From a virus: a stretch of 20,786 nucleotides of DNA. Below, piece after piece: positions 1-6,682 of the stretch. The notes under the pieces were generated by a model. That model saw only the letters and a program-made list of their open reading frames with translations, ran no database searches and had not been told where the DNA came from. Each line of letters starts with the position of its first letter. Position 1 is the first letter of the stretch. The stretch lies in the IMG/VR virus record IMGVR_UViG_3300030098_000885, positions 1,484-22,269 of that record; one strand, 5' to 3'. The position numbers were made by a program, and so were the translations under genes.

Positions 1-405
1 ATTGATACACCTCTTACAAAAATAAATAGATCTGCATATCAAGCGTTGTCTAATAAAACATCTACAGGACAACCAACTCAATACTATGTTCAAAGACTAA
101 TAGATAGAATTACTATAACTCTGTATTTAACTCCAGGAGCTGATCAAGCTGGTAAATTTTTAAACTATTATTATGTTAAAAGAATTCAAGATGCAGGTGA
201 TTATACTAATGATGCAGACGTTCCATATAGATTTGTACCATGTATGATTGCAGGACTTTCTTATTATCTAGCAATTAAATATGCACCAGATAGAATTCAA
301 ATGTTAAAAATGTTATATGAAGATGAATTAAACAGAGCGTTAGAAGAAGATGGTTCTTCTTCAAGTTCATTTATTACACCTAAAACTTATTATCCAAATG
401 TCTAA
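1..405 (+). CDS. Neck/tail-connector structural protein, 5' truncated
   Basis: The frame is open from the first base of the window, so this is the C-terminal 134 residues of a longer protein; a TTG at 46 is internal and I do not take it as the start. Visible features are an aromatic-rich stretch (Leu-Asn-Tyr-Tyr-Tyr-Val-Lys-Arg), a mostly helical segment ending in LYEDELNRALEED, and a Ser-rich tail. From memory this resembles a podovirus virion protein family encoded just upstream of the adaptor, with the pattern 'KRIxDAG.YTN..D.P.RF.PCM.AGL.YY.A.K'. It overlaps the next gene by 8 nt, implying translational coupling. The role as a neck or tail-connector protein is inferred from position and remembered family resemblance; the exact subunit is not established. 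Confidence 0.75.
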   Translation: MDTPLTKINRSAYQALSNKTSTGQPTQYYVQRLIDRITITLYLTPGADQAGKFLNYYYVKRIQDAGDYTNDADVPYRFVPCMIAGLSYYLAIKYAPDRIQMLKMLYEDELNRALEEDGSSSSSFITPKTYYPNV

Positions 406-895
406 ATTGTCTAGAGGAAAATTCGCAAAAGCAATATCGGATAGATCAGGAATGGAATTTCCATATAATGAGATGGTAAAAGAATGGAATGGTTCTTTTG
501 TTCATATCTCAGAGTTTGAGTCTAAACAACCACAATTAGAGCCAACTAGATACTCAGGAGATCCACAAGGATTAATGAATGCAAGACCAGATCGCGTAGA
601 ACCTGCCACACAAAATATGTTACCGAGTAATCCTTTTTCTATTACTGCAAGTGATCAAACCATCACGGTGACAGAACCAAATCATGGTAGAGCTGTTTCT
701 GAGACAGTTAGATTTAGAAATGTTGATGGAAGTCCTGGAGGATTAGCTTTTACAGTATTTGAAAATTCGTCAGGATTTAGTATAACGAGTATAACCACAG
801 ATACTTATACGTTTGAGTTAGGATCTACTCCAACGTTAAGTGGAAATTTTGGAGGAGATTTTGTTACAGCAGGACCTGTAACACAGCAAGCATAA
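398..895 (+). CDS. Small virion protein with Cys-less zinc-ribbon-like N-terminus and beta-domain
   Basis: 165 residues. I start at ATG 398 because the protein then begins MSKLSRGKFAKAISDRSG, which matches the N-terminus I remember for the family; an upstream in-frame ATG at 350 lies deep in the previous gene. Residues 1-68 carry SDRSG, then VKEWNG and a PQLEPTRY...RPDRVEP segment. Relatives I recall have CDRCG and VC..C in the first part, a zinc ribbon, but here the cysteines are replaced. Residues 78-160 form a Gly/Thr-rich beta-domain (NHGR...VRFRNV...PGG...TYTFEL...GG) that resembles an insert in the nozzle protein at 10325. There is no clear ribosome binding site, and it overlaps the preceding stop by 8 nt. 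It is probably a structural protein near the neck; the function is unknown. Confidence 0.8.
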   Translation: MSKLSRGKFAKAISDRSGMEFPYNEMVKEWNGSFVHISEFESKQPQLEPTRYSGDPQGLMNARPDRVEPATQNMLPSNPFSITASDQTITVTEPNHGRAVSETVRFRNVDGSPGGLAFTVFENSSGFSITSITTDTYTFELGSTPTLSGNFGGDFVTAGPVTQQA

Positions 896-1593
896 TGGCA
901 TATACTTTAGATAATTTAAGAACAGATATTAGAAGCTACACAGAGGTGGATAGTGGTGTGTTATCAGACACAATATTAGATACTATTATTAAAAATGCAG
1001 AAAATAGAATTTATAGAGATGCTGATTCTGATGATAATAGATTTTATGCAACTTCATCTTTAGTTACAGGAAATAGATACGTAACTATTCCATCAGATCT
1101 AAGATTTATTAGATATGTACAATTAAAAAACACTGCTGGAGATCAAAGATTTTTAGAAAAAAGAGATACAAGTTTTATGTCTGAATTTTATGATACACCA
1201 TCTACTCAATCTGGTTTTCCTAAATATTATAGTAATTGGGATGCAGAATTTTGGGTGGTTGCACCTACACCAGATTCAACTTATGAAATAACATTAGCTT
1301 ATGTAAAACAACCAACAAGTATAACTAATACAACCACTCCAGCAGCAGCTCCAGCAGCTACAAATGGAACTTATGTATCTAATAAATATCAGGATTTACT
1401 TTTATATGCTTGTCTGGTAGAAGCATATGGATACTTGAAAGGTCCAGCAGATATGCTACAATACTACGAAGGATCTTTTAGAAGAGCTTTACAATCGTAC
1501 GCGATCGAACAACAAGGTCGTAGACGCAGAGACGAATACCAAGATGGTGCTATTCGTACTCCTCTAAAATCTGAATCACCATCAAAATACTAA
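895..1593 (+). CDS. Head-to-tail adaptor protein (SU10/P22 gp4-like)
   Basis: 232 residues. The N-terminus (MAYTLDNLRTDIRSYTE...LSDTILDTIIKNAENRIYRD) is the helical start typical of phage adaptors of the SU10 type. These form a dodecameric ring under the portal and connect it to the tail nozzle. A central beta region (about residues 50-140, with YVTIPSDLRFIRYVQL and FWVVAPTPDSTYEITLAYVKQP) is followed by helices at about 160-210 and a basic tail (QGRRRRDE). Length and segment order fit the family. The ATG shares its A with the preceding TAA, so translation is probably coupled. Its partners would be the portal, which lies outside the window, and the nozzle at 10325. Assignment is by remembered family pattern; I am fairly sure of it. 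Confidence 0.8.
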   Translation: MAYTLDNLRTDIRSYTEVDSGVLSDTILDTIIKNAENRIYRDADSDDNRFYATSSLVTGNRYVTIPSDLRFIRYVQLKNTAGDQRFLEKRDTSFMSEFYDTPSTQSGFPKYYSNWDAEFWVVAPTPDSTYEITLAYVKQPTSITNTTTPAAAPAATNGTYVSNKYQDLLLYACLVEAYGYLKGPADMLQYYEGSFRRALQSYAIEQQGRRRRDEYQDGAIRTPLKSESPSKY

Positions 1594-1605
1594 GGAGATA
1601 AAAAT

Positions 1606-2031
1606 ATGGCAAACGTAGTACCGTTTTCTTTTAAAGGCGAATTAATGTCAGGAACGCATAATTTTTCAAATGGCGGAGACGCTTTTAAAATAGCATTATA
1701 TACATCTAATCCTTACGACACATCTAGCACGGTTGCTTTAACCACTAACGAAGTTTCTTCTGCAGGTAGTTCAAACTATGTTAGAAAATCTTTGACTAGT
1801 CAAGCTGTTGTAGCTACAACTGCAACTACATCTGTAGACTTTGCAGATGTAACATGGTCAAGTGCAACTTTCTCTGCAGCTTTTGCAGCAATATATAATG
1901 ATGATAAATCTGATAAGTTGTGTGTGGTTTTAGATTTTGGTGGAACGAAGACAGCAACGAATGGTGACTTCACTATTTCGTTTCCTGATCCTTCTACTGC
2001 TAGTAATGCGATTATTAGTTTAACATCGTAA
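1606..2031 (+). CDS. Phage structural protein, FKxxLMxGxHxF family
   Basis: 141 residues, with a strong AAGGAG ribosome binding site before ATG 1606. The N-terminal signature (FSFKGELMSGTHNFSNGGDAF, then KIALYTS) and the C-terminal half (DFADVTWSSATFSAAFAAIYND...VVLDFGGTK...GDFTISFP) match a beta-sandwich virion protein that I recall from many tailed phages, usually annotated as hypothetical or tail structural. It is relatively rich in CpG compared with later fibre genes (about 14 by hand count). It lies between the adaptor and the first fibre, which suggests a surface or tail decoration role. The precise job is unknown. Confidence 0.75.
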   Translation: MANVVPFSFKGELMSGTHNFSNGGDAFKIALYTSNPYDTSSTVALTTNEVSSAGSSNYVRKSLTSQAVVATTATTSVDFADVTWSSATFSAAFAAIYNDDKSDKLCVVLDFGGTKTATNGDFTISFPDPSTASNAIISLTS

Positions 2032-2043
2032 TAGGAATTAAAC

Positions 2044-3075
2044 ATGGCGTTTAAATTAAATGATAGGGTAAAAGAATCCAGTTCGACTACTGGAACAGGC
2101 ACGTTTACACTAGGCGGAGCAGTCTCAGGTTTTGAGACTTTTTCTGCTGGTATCGGTGGAGGTAATACCACCTATTATTGTATCTTTGAGACAGGAACTA
2201 CAAACTTTGAGGTTGGTTTCGGAACTTTAAACGGAGGAGCGAGCACACTTGCTAGAACTTATGTTATCTCCAGTTCTAACAGTGATGCAAAAGTAAATTT
2301 TGCAGGCAATACCGAAGTATTCTGTACTGTGCCTGGTGCAAAGATAGGTCTACCATTTCCAGAAGAGAATGCATCTTCATCAGCGCCAAAGGTAATTACG
2401 GTAACAGTTGATAGTAAGTCTGGTAATCATCCATATCAAGGTGTGGGTTCTGGTAATGCATATTTTTTAGATGGACTAGAAGCGCCTGCTTTGAGATTAA
2501 CCGGTGTGGATTCATCAAACTCGGCTTACGCACAATATTATAGATTCGATCAATCAGACTCATCAAATAGTGGACACCCTTTAAGATTCTATCTAGATTC
2601 CGCTAAGACCACAGAGTATACGACAGGTGTAACAAATACAGGAAGCTCACCAGCACCTGGATCATCTGGTGCTTATACACAGATTGCTGTCGATGAGACA
2701 ACACCAAATATTCTGTATTATCAATGTTCATCTCATGGATATATGGGTAATCATGTTACTAATATAGGTAATAAGATTAATTCAAATCTGGTTACAATAG
2801 GAGATGTAACCGTTGGATCTAAATTGAAGATGCCAACGAATACGGCAAACAAAATGTTAGTTGCAGATGGCACATCTTTTGAGGAAGTTGACATGTCTGG
2901 AGATGCAACAATAGCATCTGGCGGAGCTTTAACATTAGCTAACTCTGGAGTATCAGCAGCTAGCTATACAAATTCATCAATAACGGTAGATGCTAAAGGT
3001 AGGGTTACCGCAGCTTCCAGTGGATCTGCAGGGGTATCAGCAGGATTTGCGGTTGCAATGGCAATAGCATTATAG
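2044..3075 (+). CDS. Tail fibre with cupredoxin-like domain and C-terminal fibre repeat
   Basis: 343 residues with three recognisable parts. Residues 1-102 (DRVKESSSTTGTGTFTLGGAV...YVISSSN...VFCTVPG) are a fibre N-terminal domain common in phages. Residues 117-240 look like a cupredoxin: a beta-rich stretch with GHPLRF (His178) and then YYQCSSHGYM, giving Cys228, His231 and Met234. These are the His, Cys, His, Met ligands of type 1 copper sites, and the C-x2-H-x2-M loop has the same spacing as amicyanin. Residues 250-343 hold the fibre motif YTNSSITVDAKGRVTAASSG and a hydrophobic end. A weak AGGA site precedes ATG 2044, and the stop TAG is followed at once by TAA. The fibre role is well supported; copper binding is inferred from the ligand pattern only. 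Confidence 0.85.
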   Translation: MAFKLNDRVKESSSTTGTGTFTLGGAVSGFETFSAGIGGGNTTYYCIFETGTTNFEVGFGTLNGGASTLARTYVISSSNSDAKVNFAGNTEVFCTVPGAKIGLPFPEENASSSAPKVITVTVDSKSGNHPYQGVGSGNAYFLDGLEAPALRLTGVDSSNSAYAQYYRFDQSDSSNSGHPLRFYLDSAKTTEYTTGVTNTGSSPAPGSSGAYTQIAVDETTPNILYYQCSSHGYMGNHVTNIGNKINSNLVTIGDVTVGSKLKMPTNTANKMLVADGTSFEEVDMSGDATIASGGALTLANSGVSAASYTNSSITVDAKGRVTAASSGSAGVSAGFAVAMAIAL

Positions 3076-3088
3076 TAAAAGGATAATT

Positions 3089-3427
3089 ATGGCACAAGAT
3101 TTTGAACGATATGGTTTAAACGCAGTAGGGACATCAGCAACAGCAGTACATACAAGTAATTCTGACGATGCTATTATCTCTGTTCGTTTAGCTAATATTA
3201 CAACATCAACAATAAATGCAGATGTGTTTATCACATCTTCTGTAACAGGTGGTTCTCAGGACCACTACTTAATTAAAAATGCGCCAATCGTTCCGGGCGG
3301 ATCGCTCGAACTTATCGATGGTGGAAGTAAAATAGTAATTGAATCGGGAGACGTGGTAAAAGCACAATCCGACACTGCAAGTTCATTAAGTGTTTGGATG
3401 TCTGTTGTCGATGCAATTAGTACGTAA
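3089..3427 (+). CDS. Small beta-rich virion protein, paralog of 13498-13827
   Basis: 112 residues, preceded by AAAGGA. The sequence is almost entirely predicted beta: VHTS...AIISVRLANITTST...DVFITS, then IVPGGSLELI...IVIESGDVVKAQSDTASSLSVWMSVVDA. The pattern lines up along its length with the 109-residue protein at 13498, in particular 'sD..aIi...v', the Ala/Gly-Thr/Ser-x-Glu-Leu-Ile block and 'GD/E-x-[VL]KAQ...A..L.....S..[ED]'. Small Ig-like virion proteins of this sort occur in many marine phages. It sits between two fibre genes, so a collar or tail decoration role is plausible but unproved. Confidence 0.75.
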   Translation: MAQDFERYGLNAVGTSATAVHTSNSDDAIISVRLANITTSTINADVFITSSVTGGSQDHYLIKNAPIVPGGSLELIDGGSKIVIESGDVVKAQSDTASSLSVWMSVVDAIST

Positions 3428-3435
3428 GGAGATTC

Positions 3436-4395
3436 ATGGCCTATTTAGGAAACGCACCAGCACGAAGCTTTATAAGTTTTGAGAAACAGGTATTTACAAT
3501 CGTAAACTCTCAAACTGCGTACACTCTATCAAATAGTGTTACTAACGAAAACGATATCAGACTTGTAATCAATAACGTAGTACAAGAGCCGGGAGCTGGC
3601 AAAGCGTATACTGCATCAGGCACAACTCTTACATTATCAGCGGCATTAACAAATGGCACTGATGAAATGTATTGTGTATTTTTAGGTAAAGCTGTAGGGA
3701 CAGTCAATGCTCCTGCAGGATCTGTTGCTGCATCACAATTAGCTGCAGATTCAGTTACTGCTGCAAAACTTAATGATGATATTATTTCTGGTCAAACAGC
3801 ACTTGCTAGTGAACCAGCAGACACAGATGAATTTTTAGTATCAGATGCTGGAACATTAAAAAGACTTGATTACTCATTAATTAAATCATCACCAGGATTG
3901 ACTAAATTATCAACCATAACATTAAGTAGTGCTACCACACTTATTACTTTTGATAGTTCTATTATAACATCAACTTATGATGCATATTATTTTACTATAT
4001 TAGCTAGTCCAGAAAATGATAATGATTATCTTCAAGTAAGATTATCAGATGGTGGATCATTTAATTCTGGTTCCTCAGATTATGGTTGGGCTTATATAAA
4101 CGATTCGGGCAGTGGAACTAGCTCAAATGGTGCTGCTCAGATAAGATTATTTGATGCAACAGATAATAGTTTTGCAAACGCATATCATGGGGAATTAACA
4201 CTGTTATATCCATCAAATTCATCTACAAAAACAGTTGTTAATTTTAAAGGACATAGAAATGATGGAGATCCAGCACTTATGAATGGTGGTGGTCAAAGAT
4301 TAAATGCTGAAGCTACTGATGGAATTCAATTTTTCTTTAGTACAGGAGATGCGAGTATTGGAAGCTCAATAACTTGTTATGGTATAACGAAATAG
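3436..4395 (+). CDS. Tail fibre, MAYLGNAP docking domain plus jelly-roll-like C-terminus
   Basis: 319 residues, with an AAGGAG site upstream of ATG 3436. Residues 1-95 (MAYLGNAPARSF...QTAYTLS...DIRLVINNVVQEPG...YCVFLGKAVGTVN) are a widespread fibre N-terminal docking domain, shared in part with the short protein at 6224. Residues 96-150 contain SVAASQLAADSVTAAKLND and TDEFLVSDAGTLKRLDYSLI, a linker motif common in marine phage fibres. Residues 155-319 are a beta-rich terminal domain (STYDAYYFTI...SDGGSFNSGSSDYGWAY...GYHG-like region) likely to be the receptor-binding or trimer-forming head. CpG content falls sharply at about residue 95, consistent with domain exchange. The fibre assignment is firm; the receptor is unknown. 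Confidence 0.85.
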   Translation: MAYLGNAPARSFISFEKQVFTIVNSQTAYTLSNSVTNENDIRLVINNVVQEPGAGKAYTASGTTLTLSAALTNGTDEMYCVFLGKAVGTVNAPAGSVAASQLAADSVTAAKLNDDIISGQTALASEPADTDEFLVSDAGTLKRLDYSLIKSSPGLTKLSTITLSSATTLITFDSSIITSTYDAYYFTILASPENDNDYLQVRLSDGGSFNSGSSDYGWAYINDSGSGTSSNGAAQIRLFDATDNSFANAYHGELTLLYPSNSSTKTVVNFKGHRNDGDPALMNGGGQRLNAEATDGIQFFFSTGDASIGSSITCYGITK

Positions 4396-4403
4396 GAGAA
4401 TTT

Positions 4404-4616
4404 ATGTCAAGATATAAAATAGTTAATGGAGAAAGAATACAATTTACAGCAGAAGAAGAAGCTGCTAGAGACGCTGAAGAAGCACAAGCAGAGATAGAAA
4501 TACAAGCCTCTATAGATGCAAAAGAAACAAAAAAAAATAAAAAAGCATCAGGCAAACAAAAGTTAAAAGATTTAGGTCTTGATGATGATGAGATTCAAGC
4601 ATTAATAGGAGAATAA
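4404..4616 (+). CDS. Small acidic protein, possible tail fibre assembly factor
   Basis: 70 residues. I start at ATG 4404, six bases after AGGAG; an upstream in-frame ATG at 4374 lies inside the fibre gene and lacks a site. The protein is charged: MSRYKIVNGERIQFTAEEEAARDAEEAQAEIE, then a Lys-rich run (KETKKNKKASGKQKL) and a terminal KLKDLGLDDDEIQALIGE. The ending is a short helix pattern I remember in small proteins encoded just after marine phage tail fibres. The Glu/Ala-rich half is probably a helix or coiled coil. A run of nine A bases at 4529-4537 lies in the Lys segment. A chaperone or tail-associated role is inferred from position; no catalytic motif is visible. Confidence 0.7.
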   Translation: MSRYKIVNGERIQFTAEEEAARDAEEAQAEIEIQASIDAKETKKNKKASGKQKLKDLGLDDDEIQALIGE

Positions 4617-4617
4617 T

Positions 4618-5676
4618 ATGGCAATAGATAAAATAGAATCGGCAGGACTAGCGACAAACACAAACCAACCAAATTTTAGAAACATAATTATTAATGGTGA
4701 CATGAGTGCTGCTCAAAGAGCAACTTCAACTGCTTCTATAACTTCAAATGGTTATTACACAGTAGATAGATTTCAAACAGTAGCATCAAGTTTAGGTACA
4801 TGGACACAATCACAATCAACTGAAGTTCCAACTGGTCAAGGTTTTGCAACATCTTTAAAAATGGATTGCACAACAGCAGATGCTTCTCCATCAGCAAGTG
4901 ATAAATTATCTATAAGACAAAAAGTAGAAGGTCAAAATTTACAGTATCTTAAAAAAGGAACTTCAAGTGCTGAAAGTTTAACATTTTCTTTTTGGGTAAG
5001 GTCAAATAAAACAGGAACTTATATAGCTGAACTTTATGATAATGATAATTCAAGACAAATTTCTCAAAGCTACACAATATCTTCTGCTGATACTTGGGAA
5101 AAGAAAATATTAACTTTTGCTGGAGATACTTCTGGTGCGTTTGGAAATGATGCAAATAATAGTTTAGAATGTTATTTTTGGTTAGGAGCTGGAAGTGATT
5201 TTGCTGGTGGAACATTATCAACAACTTGGACATCAAATACAAATGCAAACAGAGCAGTAGGTCAAGTCAATCTTGCAGATAGCACATCAAACGAATGGTA
5301 TGTTACAGGAGTACAATTAGAAGCTGGAACATCTGCATCTGATTTTGAATTCTTGCCTGTTGATGTAAATTTAAGAAGATGTCAAAGATATTTTGAACAA
5401 ATGACTGCTGATTATCCAGGACTATCAGCATCAAATAAAGGTAATTACTCAGGAACTTCTGTTTATTTTAAAGTTATAAAAAGAGCAACTCCTACGATGT
5501 CAGATGTAACTTTAAGAAATATGCAAACTTCTGACACAGCTACAGTTTCAGCATCTACTAGTGGTTGGACAACAGAAGCTCATGCTAGGTATGGTTCAAC
5601 TGCTACTAATGGCAGTACAGGAGATGGATGTCACATCTATAATGCAAACGGAATACAAGCAGATGCGGAGTTATAA
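4618..5676 (+). CDS. Tail fibre with carbohydrate-binding-type beta-sandwich
   Basis: 352 residues. It begins MAIDKIESAGLATNTNQPNF, then RNIIINGDMSAAQRAT. The 'N-x-I-I-N-G-D-M-x-x-A-Q-R' block and the following 'YYTVDRF' mark a large phage fibre family. The central part (about 90-245: LSIRQKVEGQNLQYLK, TFSFWVRSNKTGTYIAELYD, EWYVTGVQLEAG) looks like a carbohydrate-binding-module jelly roll. FEFLPVDVNLRRCQRYFEQ at about 245-262 is the usual end of that family, and the last 90 residues are a variable Thr/Ser-rich tip. ATG 4618 lies 2 nt after the previous stop. CpG is scarce (about 7 in the gene by hand). It probably binds a surface glycan; the ligand cannot be read from sequence. Confidence 0.85.
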   Translation: MAIDKIESAGLATNTNQPNFRNIIINGDMSAAQRATSTASITSNGYYTVDRFQTVASSLGTWTQSQSTEVPTGQGFATSLKMDCTTADASPSASDKLSIRQKVEGQNLQYLKKGTSSAESLTFSFWVRSNKTGTYIAELYDNDNSRQISQSYTISSADTWEKKILTFAGDTSGAFGNDANNSLECYFWLGAGSDFAGGTLSTTWTSNTNANRAVGQVNLADSTSNEWYVTGVQLEAGTSASDFEFLPVDVNLRRCQRYFEQMTADYPGLSASNKGNYSGTSVYFKVIKRATPTMSDVTLRNMQTSDTATVSASTSGWTTEAHARYGSTATNGSTGDGCHIYNANGIQADAEL

Positions 5677-5678
5677 TT

Positions 5679-5849
5679 ATGTTTATTAGTGTAGAAAAAA
5701 AATATGACTATGGTGAGTTCGGAGGCTATCTTGTAGTTAAAGAAGATGGTACTAGATGGGCTGTGCCATTAGACGAAGCAAACAAAGACTATCAAGAAAT
5801 TCAACAGTGGATTTCTGAAGGAAACACTGTTATAGATAACGGAGAATAA
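5679..5849 (+). CDS. Small fibre-associated protein, 56 aa
   Basis: A short gene of 56 residues filling the gap between the fibre at 4618 and the gene at 5861. It begins ATG at 5679, 3 nt after the previous stop, and ends TAA at 5847-5849. The sequence starts MFISVEKKYDYGEFGGYLVV, then has VPLDEANKDYQEIQQWISEG and NTVIDNGE. The 'VP-x-D-x-x-N-x-D-Y-x-x-[IY]-x-x-W-[IL]-x-x-G-N-T' pattern is one I remember from small proteins and fibre assembly domains of tailed phages. Length, codon use and tight packing support a real gene. It could help fold or dock the preceding fibre, or form part of the tail itself; this is inference from position. Confidence 0.75.
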   Translation: MFISVEKKYDYGEFGGYLVVKEDGTRWAVPLDEANKDYQEIQQWISEGNTVIDNGE

Positions 5850-5860
5850 GGAGAAAAACT

Positions 5861-6211
5861 ATGGCACAACTATCAACTAAAGTTCAACAATATTGCGCTA
5901 ACAACGGCGTAGCAAATGTTGACTTTACGACAGACGTTCTACTTCAGGATGACTCGAACGGTCAGGGTCCCTACATCAAGGAATGGAATATTTCTAGTGT
6001 AGCAAAACCAACTGACGAGCAACTGAACGCTTTAGACTCTGCTGCTGATTTGTCTGAAAGACAAAACGCTGCAAGAGCTGCAAGAAGAGCGGCCTATGGT
6101 GATTTGGGTGACCAGTTAGACATGCAGTACCATGATAGTGTAGATGGTACTACTACATGGAAAGACCATGTGGCAAAAGTCAAGACTGATAATCCAATCC
6201 CAACAGAGTAA
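5861..6211 (+). CDS. XkdW/tail-assembly-type phage protein
   Basis: 116 residues with a strong AAGGAG site. The C-terminal half (RRAAYGDLGDQLDMQYHDSVDGTTTWKDH then VAKVKTDNPIP) carries the 'Y-x-x-[IL]-G-D-Q-L-D-x-x-[YF]-H-D-...-W-x-x-H-[IV]-x-x-V-K-x-x-x-P' signature of a small protein common beside tail fibre genes in many tailed phages. The N-terminal half (VQQYCANNGVANVDFTTDVLLQDDSNGQGPYI) is a small beta unit, and a helical Ala/Arg stretch (ERQNAARAARRAA) joins the two. It probably assists fibre or tail assembly; the assignment rests on the signature and the neighbours. It is notably richer in CpG than the genes on its left. Confidence 0.8.
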   Translation: MAQLSTKVQQYCANNGVANVDFTTDVLLQDDSNGQGPYIKEWNISSVAKPTDEQLNALDSAADLSERQNAARAARRAAYGDLGDQLDMQYHDSVDGTTTWKDHVAKVKTDNPIPTE

Positions 6212-6223
6212 AGGAATTAAATT

Positions 6224-6682
6224 ATGGCTTACGTTGGCAAAGCTCCCCAAACGGGTGCGTATCAAATTTTAGACGATATATCAGGATCGTTTACCGGATC
6301 AACTCCAGGGCCGTTTAACTTAACGGTCGGGGGTACTGCTGTGCTTCCAGGAAACGAAGCTAGTTGTATTATTTCTATTTCAGGAGTAATTCAACAACCC
6401 GTAAGCGCATTTACGATATCTGGTAGTCAGATAACTTTTACAGGAAATCCTGCTAGCTCTGATACTTTTTTTGGTGTCGTTCTCGGTAATACTTTTGACA
6501 TCGGTACACCAACCGACTCAACAGTAACAGCCGGAAGTTTAGCTTCTACATTTTTTGTAAAGAACGCTCAGACGTTGACATCATTGTCAATGCCGGGCTC
6601 AACAAACGGAGCGATGGTTGGACCAGTAACTATTAGTGGTACGATCACGATTCCATCAGGGAGTACATTTGTAATTTTATAA
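6224..6682 (+). CDS. Short fibre-docking protein, MAYVGKAP type
   Basis: 152 residues, preceded by AAAGGA. It starts MAYVGKAPQTGAYQILDDIS, matching the MAYLGNAP opening of the fibre at 3436. The following 'SCIISISGVIQQPVSAFTISGSQITFT' and 'FFGVVLGNTFDIGTPTDSTVTAG' parallel that fibre's 'LVINNVVQEPG' and 'YCVFLGKAVGTVN' docking domain. Beyond about residue 100 there is only a 50-residue beta tail (FFVKNAQTLTSLSMPGSTNGAMVGPVTISGTI) and no large receptor domain, so this may be an adaptor peg or a reduced fibre. It has the highest CpG count of the fibre block (about 25 by hand). The stop overlaps the next ATG by 1 nt. Confidence 0.75.
   Translation: MAYVGKAPQTGAYQILDDISGSFTGSTPGPFNLTVGGTAVLPGNEASCIISISGVIQQPVSAFTISGSQITFTGNPASSDTFFGVVLGNTFDIGTPTDSTVTAGSLASTFFVKNAQTLTSLSMPGSTNGAMVGPVTISGTITIPSGSTFVIL

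Noticed and set aside
350-397. Longer start for the second gene at ATG 350
   Set aside because: The extra residues overlap the previous gene by 56 nt and do not match the MSKLSRGK start I remember for the family; ATG 398 gives an 8 nt overlap.
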